Assembly (NCBI GenBank): GCA_012840135.1
Contig: DUMA01000001.1
Coordinates: 1-64,000, forward strand
DNA from: Thermoanaerobacterales bacterium
GTDB lineage: Bacteria > Bacillota > Thermosediminibacteria > Thermosediminibacterales > Tepidanaerobacteraceae
DNA length: 64,000 bases
Direction: 5' to 3'
In this document: positions 7,718 to 15,445 of the stretch, one piece after another
Layout: every line of letters starts with the position of its first letter
Position numbering within the stretch: the first letter of the stretch is position 1
Program-made: the position numbers and the translations under genes
Notes under the pieces: generated by a model
The model's input: the letters and a program-made list of their open reading frames with translations, nothing else
What the model was told of the DNA's origin: nothing
Databases searched by the model: none

Positions 7718-9955
7718 ATGTTGAATTTTATACCAAAACCTGTTAAGATTGGTATTACTTTGAAAACTGAAGCGTTTTTCTTTCTTATGAAAAGAATATC
7801 TTTGCCTGTACTGCTGCTTACAGCAATGTTGTTTCAAGTATCGGCTTCAGCTGAACCCCGGGACAGTTTCATACATTTTAAGGATGGGGTTCTGGAGGCT
7901 GCTGTTCGGGAGAAATTAAAAACCACGGGGGAAATAACGGCAGAAGACATGGCCCGATTGACAGAACTGAAGATAGAGACGGGTGTGGTCCGGGACCTGA
8001 CGGGGCTGGAATATGCATTGAACCTGCAAAGCCTGATTATAAATAATACATCTATGATAAGAGATTTAAGCCCCCTCCGCGGTCTTAAAAACTTGCATAC
8101 TTTGGTTCTGGGGGTGGGTGGAATAGTCGGCACACATCCCAATGAACTAAAAGAACTTCTCAAAAATCTACCTCCTGACGCAATTTTAGTAAACAATCCC
8201 TGCGGAATGATTCAAGATATTTCGCCCTTAAAAGACCTCACAAACATGAAAATCCTCAAATTGAACGGGAACCTTATCGAGGATATTTCTCTCCTGCGGG
8301 GAATGACAAACCTCCAGGAACTTTATCTCTCCAATAATCTCATTAGTGACATATCGCCGGTTGAGGGCATGAAGAATCTCCAAAGGCTTGACCTCAGCGT
8401 AAATCGGATCAAGGACATTTCTCCCATTAAAGGTTTAACAAGGCTCAAATCCCTGGCACTTCAGAACAACCAAATTGAAGATGTGTCCTCTATTGCAAAT
8501 CTGACCGAATTGGAGGAACTCAATATCAATGACAACAACATAAAAGATGTCTCAAGTCTTTCGGGGCTTGGAAAACTAAATTATTTGGATATTTCTCAAA
8601 ATCAGATCCGGGATATATCTCCCATTTCAAATCTGCTGAGGTTAAGGGTCCTTCACCTTCGAAGCAATGAAATTAAAGATATTTCAACAGTTTCCCGCTT
8701 AAAAAATTTACAATACCTAAGTCTTGGTCAAAACTACATAGAAGACATATCACCTCTGGCAAAACTGACCGGAATAGTAAGCGTTGACTTGTTTAATAAT
8801 AGGATTAAGGATATATCTCCTTTAATTAAAGCTGTGCCGGGACCGGGCGGTTCTGTGAATCTTTGGGAAAATCCCATTGATATTGATAAGTCGAAAAAAT
8901 ATTTAGATATACTTCAAAAAAGAGGTATAAGCGTGGATTATGACAGGCAAGGTGAAACCTTTAAAGGCAGATCGACCAGGACTTCACCGGCTATTGTCAT
9001 AAACGGGGCACAGGTAAGTTTGGACGTAGAACCGGTCACTGAAAAGGGCAGAATTTTAGTCCCCATAAGAGCCGTCTTTGAACGGCTGGGCGCCGAAGTA
9101 AAGTGGGATGGACAAACCAGGACGGTTACAGTAAAAAAGGATGAAAATACCGTCATACTTGAGTTAAATAAAAAATCGGCCATGAAAAATGATACTGAGA
9201 TACCCCTGGATGTTCCGGCAAGGATGGTTAAAGGAAGAGTATTGATACCGGTAAGATTTGTTTCAGAGGCTCTGGGGGCAAAAGTGGACTGGAGGCCGGA
9301 TGCCGGTATTGTGGACATAAAAGACATCTGTTTAGGAGTCTGGAACAAAGGGCCGGATGCTTTGACGTATGTAGGCCGGCAAGCCCCCTTTGATGTAGAA
9401 TTATATCACCTTTCGTCGGGAGTTTGGCCGGAAAAGTTTGATGCCGGGCAGGATGTAATACTCAATTTAACACTGAGATATAACGCTGATTTAACCGATT
9501 CTCAGGGTAAGGAGCCCGAAACTCTCGATATAATAGAATATTCTCCTGTTATAACCATATATTCCGACAGGGATGTACCTGTGTGGGAAAAGGCCCTGCC
9601 CGCTTTAAAAGGGACCTTAAAACCGGGAGAATACTACAGCATTAAATTGGCGTGGAACCAGACCGATTTTTCAGGCAAACCCGTTCCGCCGGGAGGATAC
9701 GGGGTTTTTCTTAAACCCGGATTAATCCATTATACGGCTTCCGACGGAAACGATTACTTCCAGGTGGTGCAGGATACGATTTCAACTCGGACCGGCCTGA
9801 CCATAGACGGCATATGCCGATTTTATGTTGCCCTACACGGTAGCCCTTTTGCAGCAGCGAAGTTTAAAATTGTACCAGGGGGATTCTACGAGCGTCACAT
9901 GGATACTACGGCTTACGAGTGGCAATTTTTCGTCGAGGGTTATCGTGAGCGTTAG
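7718..9955 (+). CDS. Secreted leucine-rich-repeat protein with stalk domain and BsuPI-like domain
   Basis: I place the start at ATG 7718 because AAAGGAGGG lies eight bases upstream, giving 745 residues. A signal peptide (Met-Lys-Arg-Ile-Ser-Leu...) ends near residue 45. About ten internalin-style 22-residue leucine-rich repeats follow (residues ~90-400, with recurring 'Ile-Lys-Asp-Ile-Ser-Pro-Ile'). Residues ~430-535 form a copper-amine-oxidase-N (stalk) domain with two 'Gly-Arg-Ile/Val-Leu-(Val/Ile)-Pro-(Ile/Val)-Arg' units. The last part (~555-700) resembles a BsuPI proteinase-inhibitor-like beta domain ('Lys-Pro-Gly-Glu-Tyr-Tyr', 'Val-Pro-Pro-Gly-Gly-Tyr'). Such a protein would bind surfaces or partners outside the cell. 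It converges on the minus-strand gene with only four bases between stops. Confidence 0.85.
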   Translation: MLNFIPKPVKIGITLKTEAFFFLMKRISLPVLLLTAMLFQVSASAEPRDSFIHFKDGVLEAAVREKLKTTGEITAEDMARLTELKIETGVVRDLTGLEYALNLQSLIINNTSMIRDLSPLRGLKNLHTLVLGVGGIVGTHPNELKELLKNLPPDAILVNNPCGMIQDISPLKDLTNMKILKLNGNLIEDISLLRGMTNLQELYLSNNLISDISPVEGMKNLQRLDLSVNRIKDISPIKGLTRLKSLALQNNQIEDVSSIANLTELEELNINDNNIKDVSSLSGLGKLNYLDISQNQIRDISPISNLLRLRVLHLRSNEIKDISTVSRLKNLQYLSLGQNYIEDISPLAKLTGIVSVDLFNNRIKDISPLIKAVPGPGGSVNLWENPIDIDKSKKYLDILQKRGISVDYDRQGETFKGRSTRTSPAIVINGAQVSLDVEPVTEKGRILVPIRAVFERLGAEVKWDGQTRTVTVKKDENTVILELNKKSAMKNDTEIPLDVPARMVKGRVLIPVRFVSEALGAKVDWRPDAGIVDIKDICLGVWNKGPDALTYVGRQAPFDVELYHLSSGVWPEKFDAGQDVILNLTLRYNADLTDSQGKEPETLDIIEYSPVITIYSDRDVPVWEKALPALKGTLKPGEYYSIKLAWNQTDFSGKPVPPGGYGVFLKPGLIHYTASDGNDYFQVVQDTISTRTGLTIDGICRFYVALHGSPFAAAKFKIVPGGFYERHMDTTAYEWQFFVEGYRER

Positions 9956-9959
9956 ATGA

Positions 9960-10379
9960 TTAATATTTTTGTCCGTAGTAATAGGCAAAACCCATATTGA
10001 AGACAAGCTGAACGAGCAGGAGAACTGCCAGGGTCATGGATGTTTCTCTGAAGCCTGCCAGAGCCGCCGCCAAGATACCAATAGCTTCGATATAGAGCGT
10101 CACAGAATAAGAAGCTGAATTTGCTTTCGCCTTTAAAAAGAGTGTGCGCTCTTCATCTTTGGCAATTTCGACTTCCATAGCTCTTGCGGGGTTTTTAATT
10201 AATCGAAGGCAGGCAACAATACCCAGTATTCCGGTGGAGACAAGCCCGCCGGCTATCCCTGAAAGCACACCTTCTTTGAAACCATCACTGAAATGAATAA
10301 AGATGGTGGCCAGCAATAAAATAATGCCGACGGCGGTTTGTATTAAAGCATAAATAAGCATCTTTTTAGCGTAATTCAT
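9960..10379 (-). CDS. Four-span membrane protein paired with an HTH regulator
   Basis: The 139-residue product has four hydrophobic segments (roughly residues 8-28, 37-60, 90-110, 114-135), with a charged loop between the second and third. It resembles the small DUF2178-type membrane proteins found downstream of minimal Xre-type regulators. The stop of the upstream regulator lies three bases before its start, so the two are co-transcribed and probably co-regulated. Its role is unknown; pairing with a regulator suggests membrane-linked sensing or immunity. Confidence 0.65.
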   Translation of the reverse strand: MNYAKKMLIYALIQTAVGIILLLATIFIHFSDGFKEGVLSGIAGGLVSTGILGIVACLRLIKNPARAMEVEIAKDEERTLFLKAKANSASYSVTLYIEAIGILAAALAGFRETSMTLAVLLLVQLVFNMGFAYYYGQKY

Positions 10380-10382
10380 AAA

Positions 10383-10580
10383 TCATTCCTCCTCGAAAAT
10401 AAATACTTCCTCAATCGACAATCCGAATATTTTGGCTATTTTATGGGCAAGGAGAATAGATGGATTGTATCGGCCGTTCTCAAGGGATATAATGGTCTGC
10501 CGGGTGACTTTGCAGAGTGACGCCAGCTCTTCCTGGGTCATGTGCTTTTCCCTGCGCAGCTCCTGAATACGGTTTTTCAT
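10383..10580 (-). CDS. Minimal Cro/CI-type HTH transcriptional regulator
   Basis: A 65-residue DNA-binding protein consisting almost only of an HTH_3 domain: 'Arg-Arg-Glu-Lys-His-Met-Thr-Gln-Glu-Glu-Leu-Ala' for helices 1-2, 'Val-Thr-Arg-Gln-Thr-Ile-Ile-Ser-Leu-Glu-Asn-Gly-Arg-Tyr-Asn-Pro-Ser' for the recognition helix, and the usual acidic Phe-rich tail. Such short regulators usually repress their own operon with a partner membrane protein, here the gene 3 bases downstream. Three direct repeats just upstream of its start are likely its operator. Confidence 0.85.
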   Translation of the reverse strand: MKNRIQELRREKHMTQEELASLCKVTRQTIISLENGRYNPSILLAHKIAKIFGLSIEEVFIFEEE

Positions 10581-10601
10581 ATTTCACCTCCGGCCATGTT
10601 A

Positions 10602-10661
10602 AGTAAACTTTACATAAAAAGCATAGTTTACTTTACGTAATTTGTCAAGTATATTTTACAT
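10602..10661. promoter_or_regulatory. Three direct repeats, likely operator of the HTH regulator
   Basis: Three 14-bp copies begin at 10602, 10625 and 10648: AGTAAACTTTACAT, AGTTTACTTTACGT and AGTATATTTTACAT. They are spaced exactly 23 bases apart and lie between 20 and 80 bases upstream of the regulator start. The regular phasing on nearly the same helix face suggests cooperative binding, and autoregulation by the adjacent HTH protein is the simplest reading. Confidence 0.6.
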
Positions 10662-10667
10662 AGCTGA

Positions 10668-10946
10668 TTAAAAGAAATCGGGCACGAGGAACTTCTCTGT
10701 GCCCAATTCCCGGATCTTAATTTTTTCCTTTGTCGAGAAGAAAAGGATAGAGTTCAGAAACTTTTCCAGATCAAATTTTTTATAGCCCGAATATATATCC
10801 GCTGGTTTTGCCTGCAGTGTATTATTTATATGACTGAAAAGTGCTGAATTCGTATTTTCATTTAACATTTGATTGACGACAGCCATTGCCCTTTTGTATT
10901 GAGCGTTGTTCAATTTATCCCTATTTTTTAAAAGCATGGCTTGCAT
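10668..10946 (-). CDS. Unrecognised small protein, possibly an N-terminally truncated remnant
   Basis: The 92-residue frame is Lys/Asn-rich and helical with no domain I recognise. Coding-like sequence appears to continue upstream of the ATG for about a dozen residues (including Phe-Ser-Thr-Lys-Leu-Lys-Asn-Pro-Glu-Asn) before a stop, with no start codon or ribosome site. That suggests a 5'-truncated or frameshifted gene. The same Phe-Ser-Thr-Lys string recurs near residue 71. It lies between the HTH operon and the Cmr operon. Confidence 0.35.
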   Translation of the reverse strand: MQAMLLKNRDKLNNAQYKRAMAVVNQMLNENTNSALFSHINNTLQAKPADIYSGYKKFDLEKFLNSILFFSTKEKIKIRELGTEKFLVPDFF

Positions 10947-11251
10947 ATTTTCCGGATTCTTCAGCTTAGTTGAAAAATATGCAATATTTTATTATCATAA
11001 GATAATATTTTATTAATTTTCCATATTTATTACAAATATTCATACCCAACTAACCGCCGGTTGTACCGAAAAATCCGCCAGTTGTTCCGGTGTGGCAGGA
11101 AACAGAAAGCTCTAAAGATTTCAACCGGGCCTTTTTACACATTATATGGACTTGCTTGCTATAGTAATAGATGCTTATAAAAAAATTGAAATATAAAGAA
11201 GGAAATTCAGAAATTTTGTAGAAGAAAATATGTACTATTTAGTTTACCTAT
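10947..11251. other. AT-rich intergenic region before the Cmr operon
   Basis: Very AT-rich sequence with no supported gene. I looked for CRISPR repeats and found none: no 28-37 bp unit recurs. A short duplicated phrase (CCGGTTGTACCG and GCCAGTTGTTCCGG, near 11058-11092) is too small to interpret. Confidence 0.5.
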
Positions 11252-11285
11252 GAGGGTTTAGGATAAAAGCCCTCTTTTTTTATTT
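11252..11285 (+). terminator. Terminator-like hairpin upstream of cmr1
   Basis: GAGGG pairs with CCCTC around an A/T-rich loop and is followed by seven T. No gene on the plus strand ends just upstream, so it either terminates a short non-coding transcript or acts as an attenuator in the leader of the cmr operon, which starts 140 bases later. Confidence 0.6.
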
Positions 11286-11425
11286 ATAAGTTGCGGCACG
11301 ATATGAGAAGAACAATGCTGAAATATAGTCCGACAGGGACTAATTCATCTAGAAATGGAAATAAAAGCAGAGCATCGGTTCTCAATTCTACATAATATTT
11401 TGTTAAATTTTCTAGGAGGGGAATC

Positions 11426-12601
11426 ATGAGCGTTATCAAAGCCAGGTACAAAATTGTGACACCCATGTTTATTGCGGGAGCCGATCAAGAAGATTCGGCT
11501 GAATTGCGTCCCCCTTCCTTTAAGGGCGTGCTCCGATTTTGGTTTAGGGCAACCGCCCTGCCGCATTTTGACAATAAGGTGGAAGAGGTGGCGAGTGCGG
11601 AAGGGCAGTTATTCGGAAGGCAGTCATCAGGAGGCGTTGATGCCGGGAAATCCAGATTTTCGCTGAAGATCGACCATAAAATCAAGGATAACCAGATTGT
11701 AAAAGCAGGAGAGAGGTGGGATGGATACGGTCTCGCATACCTGGGGTATGGAGTTATAAACCGGAAAGAAAAAAACACCAGATCATATATAAAGCAGGGC
11801 AACACTTTTGAAGTCACATTGTTTTTAAAACCCGATGTTTCGGACAAAGAAAAATTGTTGCTCAGGCGATCTTTGATTGCATTGGGACTTTTCGGCGGGC
11901 TTGGCTCGCGTTCAAGGAAAGGATTCGGTTCGGTAAATCTTCAGTCAATAACTGAAGACGACCGGGAAGTGTGGGTTCAGCCCGGAACGGTGGATGAACT
12001 CAAAGACCGAATAAAAAATTTTGTTAAAGAACTGGGCTTTTTGTCTAAAGATCTGCCGCAGTATTCTGCCTTCAGTGAACATACAAATATTGCCATTTTC
12101 AGCAGGAATGCTGATTCCGTAAAACTGCTGGATGAAATCGGAAAAGAAATGATCAGATATCGCAGTTACGGCGTGGACAGAGGAGGCAAACGTATTTTGC
12201 CATGGGGCGAGACAGCACAGCAGAACTTTAAAGTTGACCACGACCGGATTGTAAATGCAATTAAAGGAGAAAAGCCCGATGCCCTTCCGGAGAGAATTGT
12301 ATTCGGTCTTCCTCAAAACTATCGTTTTTCAAGCTATCATTTTTCAAGGGGAGAAAAAGTTGCAATAACTCCTGTAAATGCAAACAGGCGGGCAAGTCCG
12401 TTGTTCATCCATATCCATGAATTGAGCAACTGTTCTGCTGCTGTTTTTACCTTACTTACATCCCATTTTTTGCCATCAGGTGAAAAAATAAAGATTGCGG
12501 TAAGTGGTCAGGAAGACATTGTCTTTGATGCAAAAGTAAATTACAGCGTCATACTTGATTTCATCAGGCGGTTTCCGAGTAAAATTCAGGTTTATCCTTA
12601 A
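11426..12601 (+). CDS. cmr1: Type III-B CRISPR complex subunit Cmr1 (Cas7-like RAMP)
   Basis: The 391-residue product opens with the Cmr1 signature: a beta strand, 'Thr-Pro-Met-Phe-Ile-Ala-Gly-Ala', then 'Leu-Arg-Pro-Pro-Ser-Phe-Lys-Gly-Val-Leu-Arg-Phe-Trp-Phe-Arg-Ala'. A second Gly-rich RAMP motif 'Gly-Leu-Gly-Ser-Arg-Ser-Arg-Lys-Gly-Phe-Gly-Ser' lies near residue 155-170. Cmr1 caps the 3' side of the crRNA-bound Cmr complex and helps capture target RNA. AGGAGGGG lies eight bases before the ATG. It is the first gene of the operon, with cmr2 starting 27 bases after its stop. Confidence 0.95.
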   Translation: MSVIKARYKIVTPMFIAGADQEDSAELRPPSFKGVLRFWFRATALPHFDNKVEEVASAEGQLFGRQSSGGVDAGKSRFSLKIDHKIKDNQIVKAGERWDGYGLAYLGYGVINRKEKNTRSYIKQGNTFEVTLFLKPDVSDKEKLLLRRSLIALGLFGGLGSRSRKGFGSVNLQSITEDDREVWVQPGTVDELKDRIKNFVKELGFLSKDLPQYSAFSEHTNIAIFSRNADSVKLLDEIGKEMIRYRSYGVDRGGKRILPWGETAQQNFKVDHDRIVNAIKGEKPDALPERIVFGLPQNYRFSSYHFSRGEKVAITPVNANRRASPLFIHIHELSNCSAAVFTLLTSHFLPSGEKIKIAVSGQEDIVFDAKVNYSVILDFIRRFPSKIQVYP

Positions 12602-12628
12602 GATTAGTTCAATGCAGGAGGTGGAGGA

Positions 12629-14269
12629 ATGAGTCAGTACTTATTACTGTTTAGCTTTGGACCTGTCCAGTCTTTTATCGCTCAGGCAAGAAAAACCCAG
12701 GATTTATATTCGGGCAGCTATATTCTTTCCCATTTGTGCCGCAAAGCAGCTCAAAAGCTCTCGCAAGAAGTTAAATGCGAGATTGTTTTTCCCGACATGA
12801 AGAATAAATCTGTACCAAATCGCTTTGTAGCATTGGTCGATGGGGCTGCAGTGAACTTGAGTGCGGTGGGTAAAGAGATAGAGGAATGCGCACGGGCCGA
12901 ATTTAAAAAAATAGCGAATGAAGCGTTAAATAAACTGGGTCTTAAAAAACCGCCGGGTTTTGATGAACAGATGGCAAAAAATTTATCAGTTCAATGGGTT
13001 ATTCTGCCGTTTGATGGAAAAGGTTATCGGGAAAGTTTTAAAAAACTGGAGGTTTTGCTGGGCGCCATTAAAAATACCCGCAGCTTTGATCAGCTGGTGG
13101 AGAAAGGCCGGAAGTGTTCTGTTTGCGGGGAGAGAAATGTTAAATTTTATCGCAAAACCGAGGATGAAAGCAAAACCGGGAAAAACGTGCATAAAAAACT
13201 TTTTTCCAGAGAAGTGTGTGTATTTGAATATAACGAGTTTAAAAATGTGGAACTGAAACATCTTCAGCCTGGAGAAGGCCTTTGCGGGGTGTGCTTTACA
13301 AAGAGAGTAGCTGAAAAATACTTCACTGATGATTTTGAAAAAGATTTTCCTTCTACTGCTAAAATAGCTCTTTTTGATCCTTTGGATAGACTAGAAAAAA
13401 ATGGTGTCATTGTGCCGCAAAAAATTGAGGAGGAAGCAATTTTTGATTTAAAAAGCGGGCGAAAACCGGGAAGGGAATTGACACAAGAAAAAGAAAATGC
13501 AGAGAAAATTTATGAGGCATTGAAGGAGAAAAAAATTCCTTTTTCTCCCTATTACGCCGTTTTGTTATTTGATGGAGACAGCATGGGGAAAAAGGTTTCC
13601 AGCCCCAATCTTAAAAATGGCGCGTCCCTAAAAGACTATCATAAAGCCCTTACAAAAAAGCTGGGTGAATTTGCCGATAAGGTCAAAGAAAATATCATCA
13701 TAGAGCCGAGGGGACATACAGTTTATGCAGGGGGAGAAGATTTCCTGGGCTTTATAAACCTGAATTATCTTTTTAAAATAATGAAAGACCTAAGGGAGGA
13801 ATTTGGAAAAATTAAGCTATCTGAATATACCGATGAAGAGTTTACCTTTTCGGCGGGCGTTGCAATAGCCCACATAAAGACTCCCATTTCGGAAGTTCTG
13901 AAATGGGCCAGAAAAATGGAAAAAGAAGCAAAAGAAATAAATGACGGGGGAAAAGATGCTTTCGGCATAGCAGTTTTAAAACGATCCGGTGAAATCAATA
14001 AAGCCGTTTTTAAGTGGAGAATTGGTGAAAAATGGGTTACGGATATAATTTTAAATATTTATAACAATTTGCAAGCAGGAAAGTTATCCAATAAATTTAT
14101 TAAGAACCTGAATATTGAGTTTTTAAAGCTGGTTGATGACAGCGGTTTATTTGATGAGGAAAAGATAATTGAGTTAGAGATAAAAAGGCTCCTTACCAGG
14201 GCATGTATGTTAGTTGAAGATGATGAAAAAAATGAGCTGATTGCAAAAACTATCAGAGGATTTATTTGA
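12629..14269 (+). CDS. cmr2: Cas10/Cmr2, cyclase subunit without HD domain; C-terminus frameshifted
   Basis: Cas10 senses target RNA binding and makes cyclic oligoadenylates. The protein begins straight at the Cmr2 N-terminal motif ('Phe-Gly-Pro-Val-Gln-Ser-Phe-Ile-Ala-Gln-Ala-Arg-Lys-Thr-Gln-Asp'), so the HD nuclease domain of long Cmr2 proteins is absent. Zinc-ligand pairs are Cys163/Cys166 and Cys219/Cys222. The palm motif is Gly-Gly-Glu-Asp at 368-371, a known GGDD variant. The frame stops at 14269, but Cmr2-like tail sequence continues in another frame to TAA 14349-14351 (ending Phe-Leu-Ser-Ala-Leu-Asn-Ile-Ala-Asp-Phe-Met-Ala-Arg-Glu). One fewer A in the A-run at 14245-14249 would join them, so the natural end is probably 14351, two bases before the cmr3 start. 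Confidence 0.93.
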   Translation: MSQYLLLFSFGPVQSFIAQARKTQDLYSGSYILSHLCRKAAQKLSQEVKCEIVFPDMKNKSVPNRFVALVDGAAVNLSAVGKEIEECARAEFKKIANEALNKLGLKKPPGFDEQMAKNLSVQWVILPFDGKGYRESFKKLEVLLGAIKNTRSFDQLVEKGRKCSVCGERNVKFYRKTEDESKTGKNVHKKLFSREVCVFEYNEFKNVELKHLQPGEGLCGVCFTKRVAEKYFTDDFEKDFPSTAKIALFDPLDRLEKNGVIVPQKIEEEAIFDLKSGRKPGRELTQEKENAEKIYEALKEKKIPFSPYYAVLLFDGDSMGKKVSSPNLKNGASLKDYHKALTKKLGEFADKVKENIIIEPRGHTVYAGGEDFLGFINLNYLFKIMKDLREEFGKIKLSEYTDEEFTFSAGVAIAHIKTPISEVLKWARKMEKEAKEINDGGKDAFGIAVLKRSGEINKAVFKWRIGEKWVTDIILNIYNNLQAGKLSNKFIKNLNIEFLKLVDDSGLFDEEKIIELEIKRLLTRACMLVEDDEKNELIAKTIRGFI

Positions 14270-14353
14270 AATGTTTCTTGGCTCTGGAAATGTCAGTAAT
14301 TTTTTATCAGCCTTAAATATAGCTGATTTTATGGCCCGGGAGGTGAAATAAAC

Positions 14354-15445
14354 TTGTTTATAAAAATTGAGGCCCTTGACACACTATTTTTTCGGGACGG
14401 CAAGCCCTTTACCATGGGAAGCGAAACCTGGGCAAATGGGATTTTTCCGCCGCCTCCCTCGGTAATCTACGGTGCTTTAAGGAGCGCTTATTTTGCCGAA
14501 AATATCGGTGAACTCCCTAAAGCAAAGACCAAAGAAGATCCTACAGCGAATTTAAAAATAAAAGGAATGTTTTTAAGTATCGGTGGGAGTATTTATTACC
14601 CCCTTCCCCTCGATTGTGTGAAAGAAAAAAATAATAGTGAAGATAAATGTGCTTTTATGCTTTCTTTAGACGAGAATAATGTGATATCCAGTTGCGTGAC
14701 TCAAATGTTATTAAAATCCCCTGATAACATAGAGGTAGAGACAGTTGAAGGTGGAGTTTTAGATCATCTTTGCTTTGAAGATTATTTATCTTTGCGGAGA
14801 AAAAACTTTTTTTACAAGGAAATTTCTGAATATGTTTTGCTGGAACCGAAAATTGGCATAGGCAGGAATAAGCAGACCCTTACTACCGATCCTGAAAATG
14901 GCAGGCTTTATCGTGTGGGCATGAACAGGTTGGCGTCGCGGATGAAGACGGACAGGGAAACTGAAACTCTTTCGCTGGTCGTAGATTTTACTCGGCTGAA
15001 ACTTCCTGAAAGTGGTTTTTTACGGCTTGGGGGCGAGGGTAAGGCAGCATTTTACAGTCAGATTCAGGATTTAGATATTGCAAAACCTGCTGGATTAAAG
15101 GGTATGCGTTTTAAATTAGTTCTGACAACACCTGCAATTTTTGAGCACGGTTGGCTACCGCGCTGGCTAGATAATGAAAAGTTAGAAGGTGAGTATGAAG
15201 GAATAAGATTGAAACTTTTAACTGCTGTTGTGGGTAAATATTTAACCATTGGAGGGTTTGATATTAAGGATAAACAGCCCAAACCAATGTGGCGGGCAGT
15301 TCCTCCGGGAAGCGTATATTACTTTGAACTTTGTGATGAGGGGGATATTGCTGAAGTAGTGAATGTCTTTAACTATAAAAGTATTTCGGATTATAGCCCG
15401 GAAGAGGGATACGGCATTGCTTTTGTGGGGGGTGTGGAGAATTGA
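14354..15445 (+). CDS. cmr3: Type III-B CRISPR complex subunit Cmr3 (Cas5-like)
   Basis: The 363-residue product starts at TTG 14354 behind GGGAGGTGAAA. It carries the Cmr3 opening: 'Asp-Thr-Leu-Phe-Phe-Arg-Asp-Gly-Lys-Pro-Phe', then 'Gly-Ile-Phe-Pro-Pro-Pro-Pro-Ser-Val-Ile-Tyr-Gly-Ala-Leu-Arg'. Near residue 220 is the RAMP glycine loop 'Leu-Gly-Gly-Glu-Gly-Lys'. Cmr3 binds the 5' handle of the crRNA and contacts Cas10. Its stop overlaps the TTG of the CARF gene by four bases, so translation is coupled. Confidence 0.95.
   Translation: MFIKIEALDTLFFRDGKPFTMGSETWANGIFPPPPSVIYGALRSAYFAENIGELPKAKTKEDPTANLKIKGMFLSIGGSIYYPLPLDCVKEKNNSEDKCAFMLSLDENNVISSCVTQMLLKSPDNIEVETVEGGVLDHLCFEDYLSLRRKNFFYKEISEYVLLEPKIGIGRNKQTLTTDPENGRLYRVGMNRLASRMKTDRETETLSLVVDFTRLKLPESGFLRLGGEGKAAFYSQIQDLDIAKPAGLKGMRFKLVLTTPAIFEHGWLPRWLDNEKLEGEYEGIRLKLLTAVVGKYLTIGGFDIKDKQPKPMWRAVPPGSVYYFELCDEGDIAEVVNVFNYKSISDYSPEEGYGIAFVGGVEN

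Noticed and set aside
10947-11425. Possible CRISPR array next to the Cmr operon
   Set aside because: No repeat unit of 25-40 bases recurs; only very short similar phrases are present.
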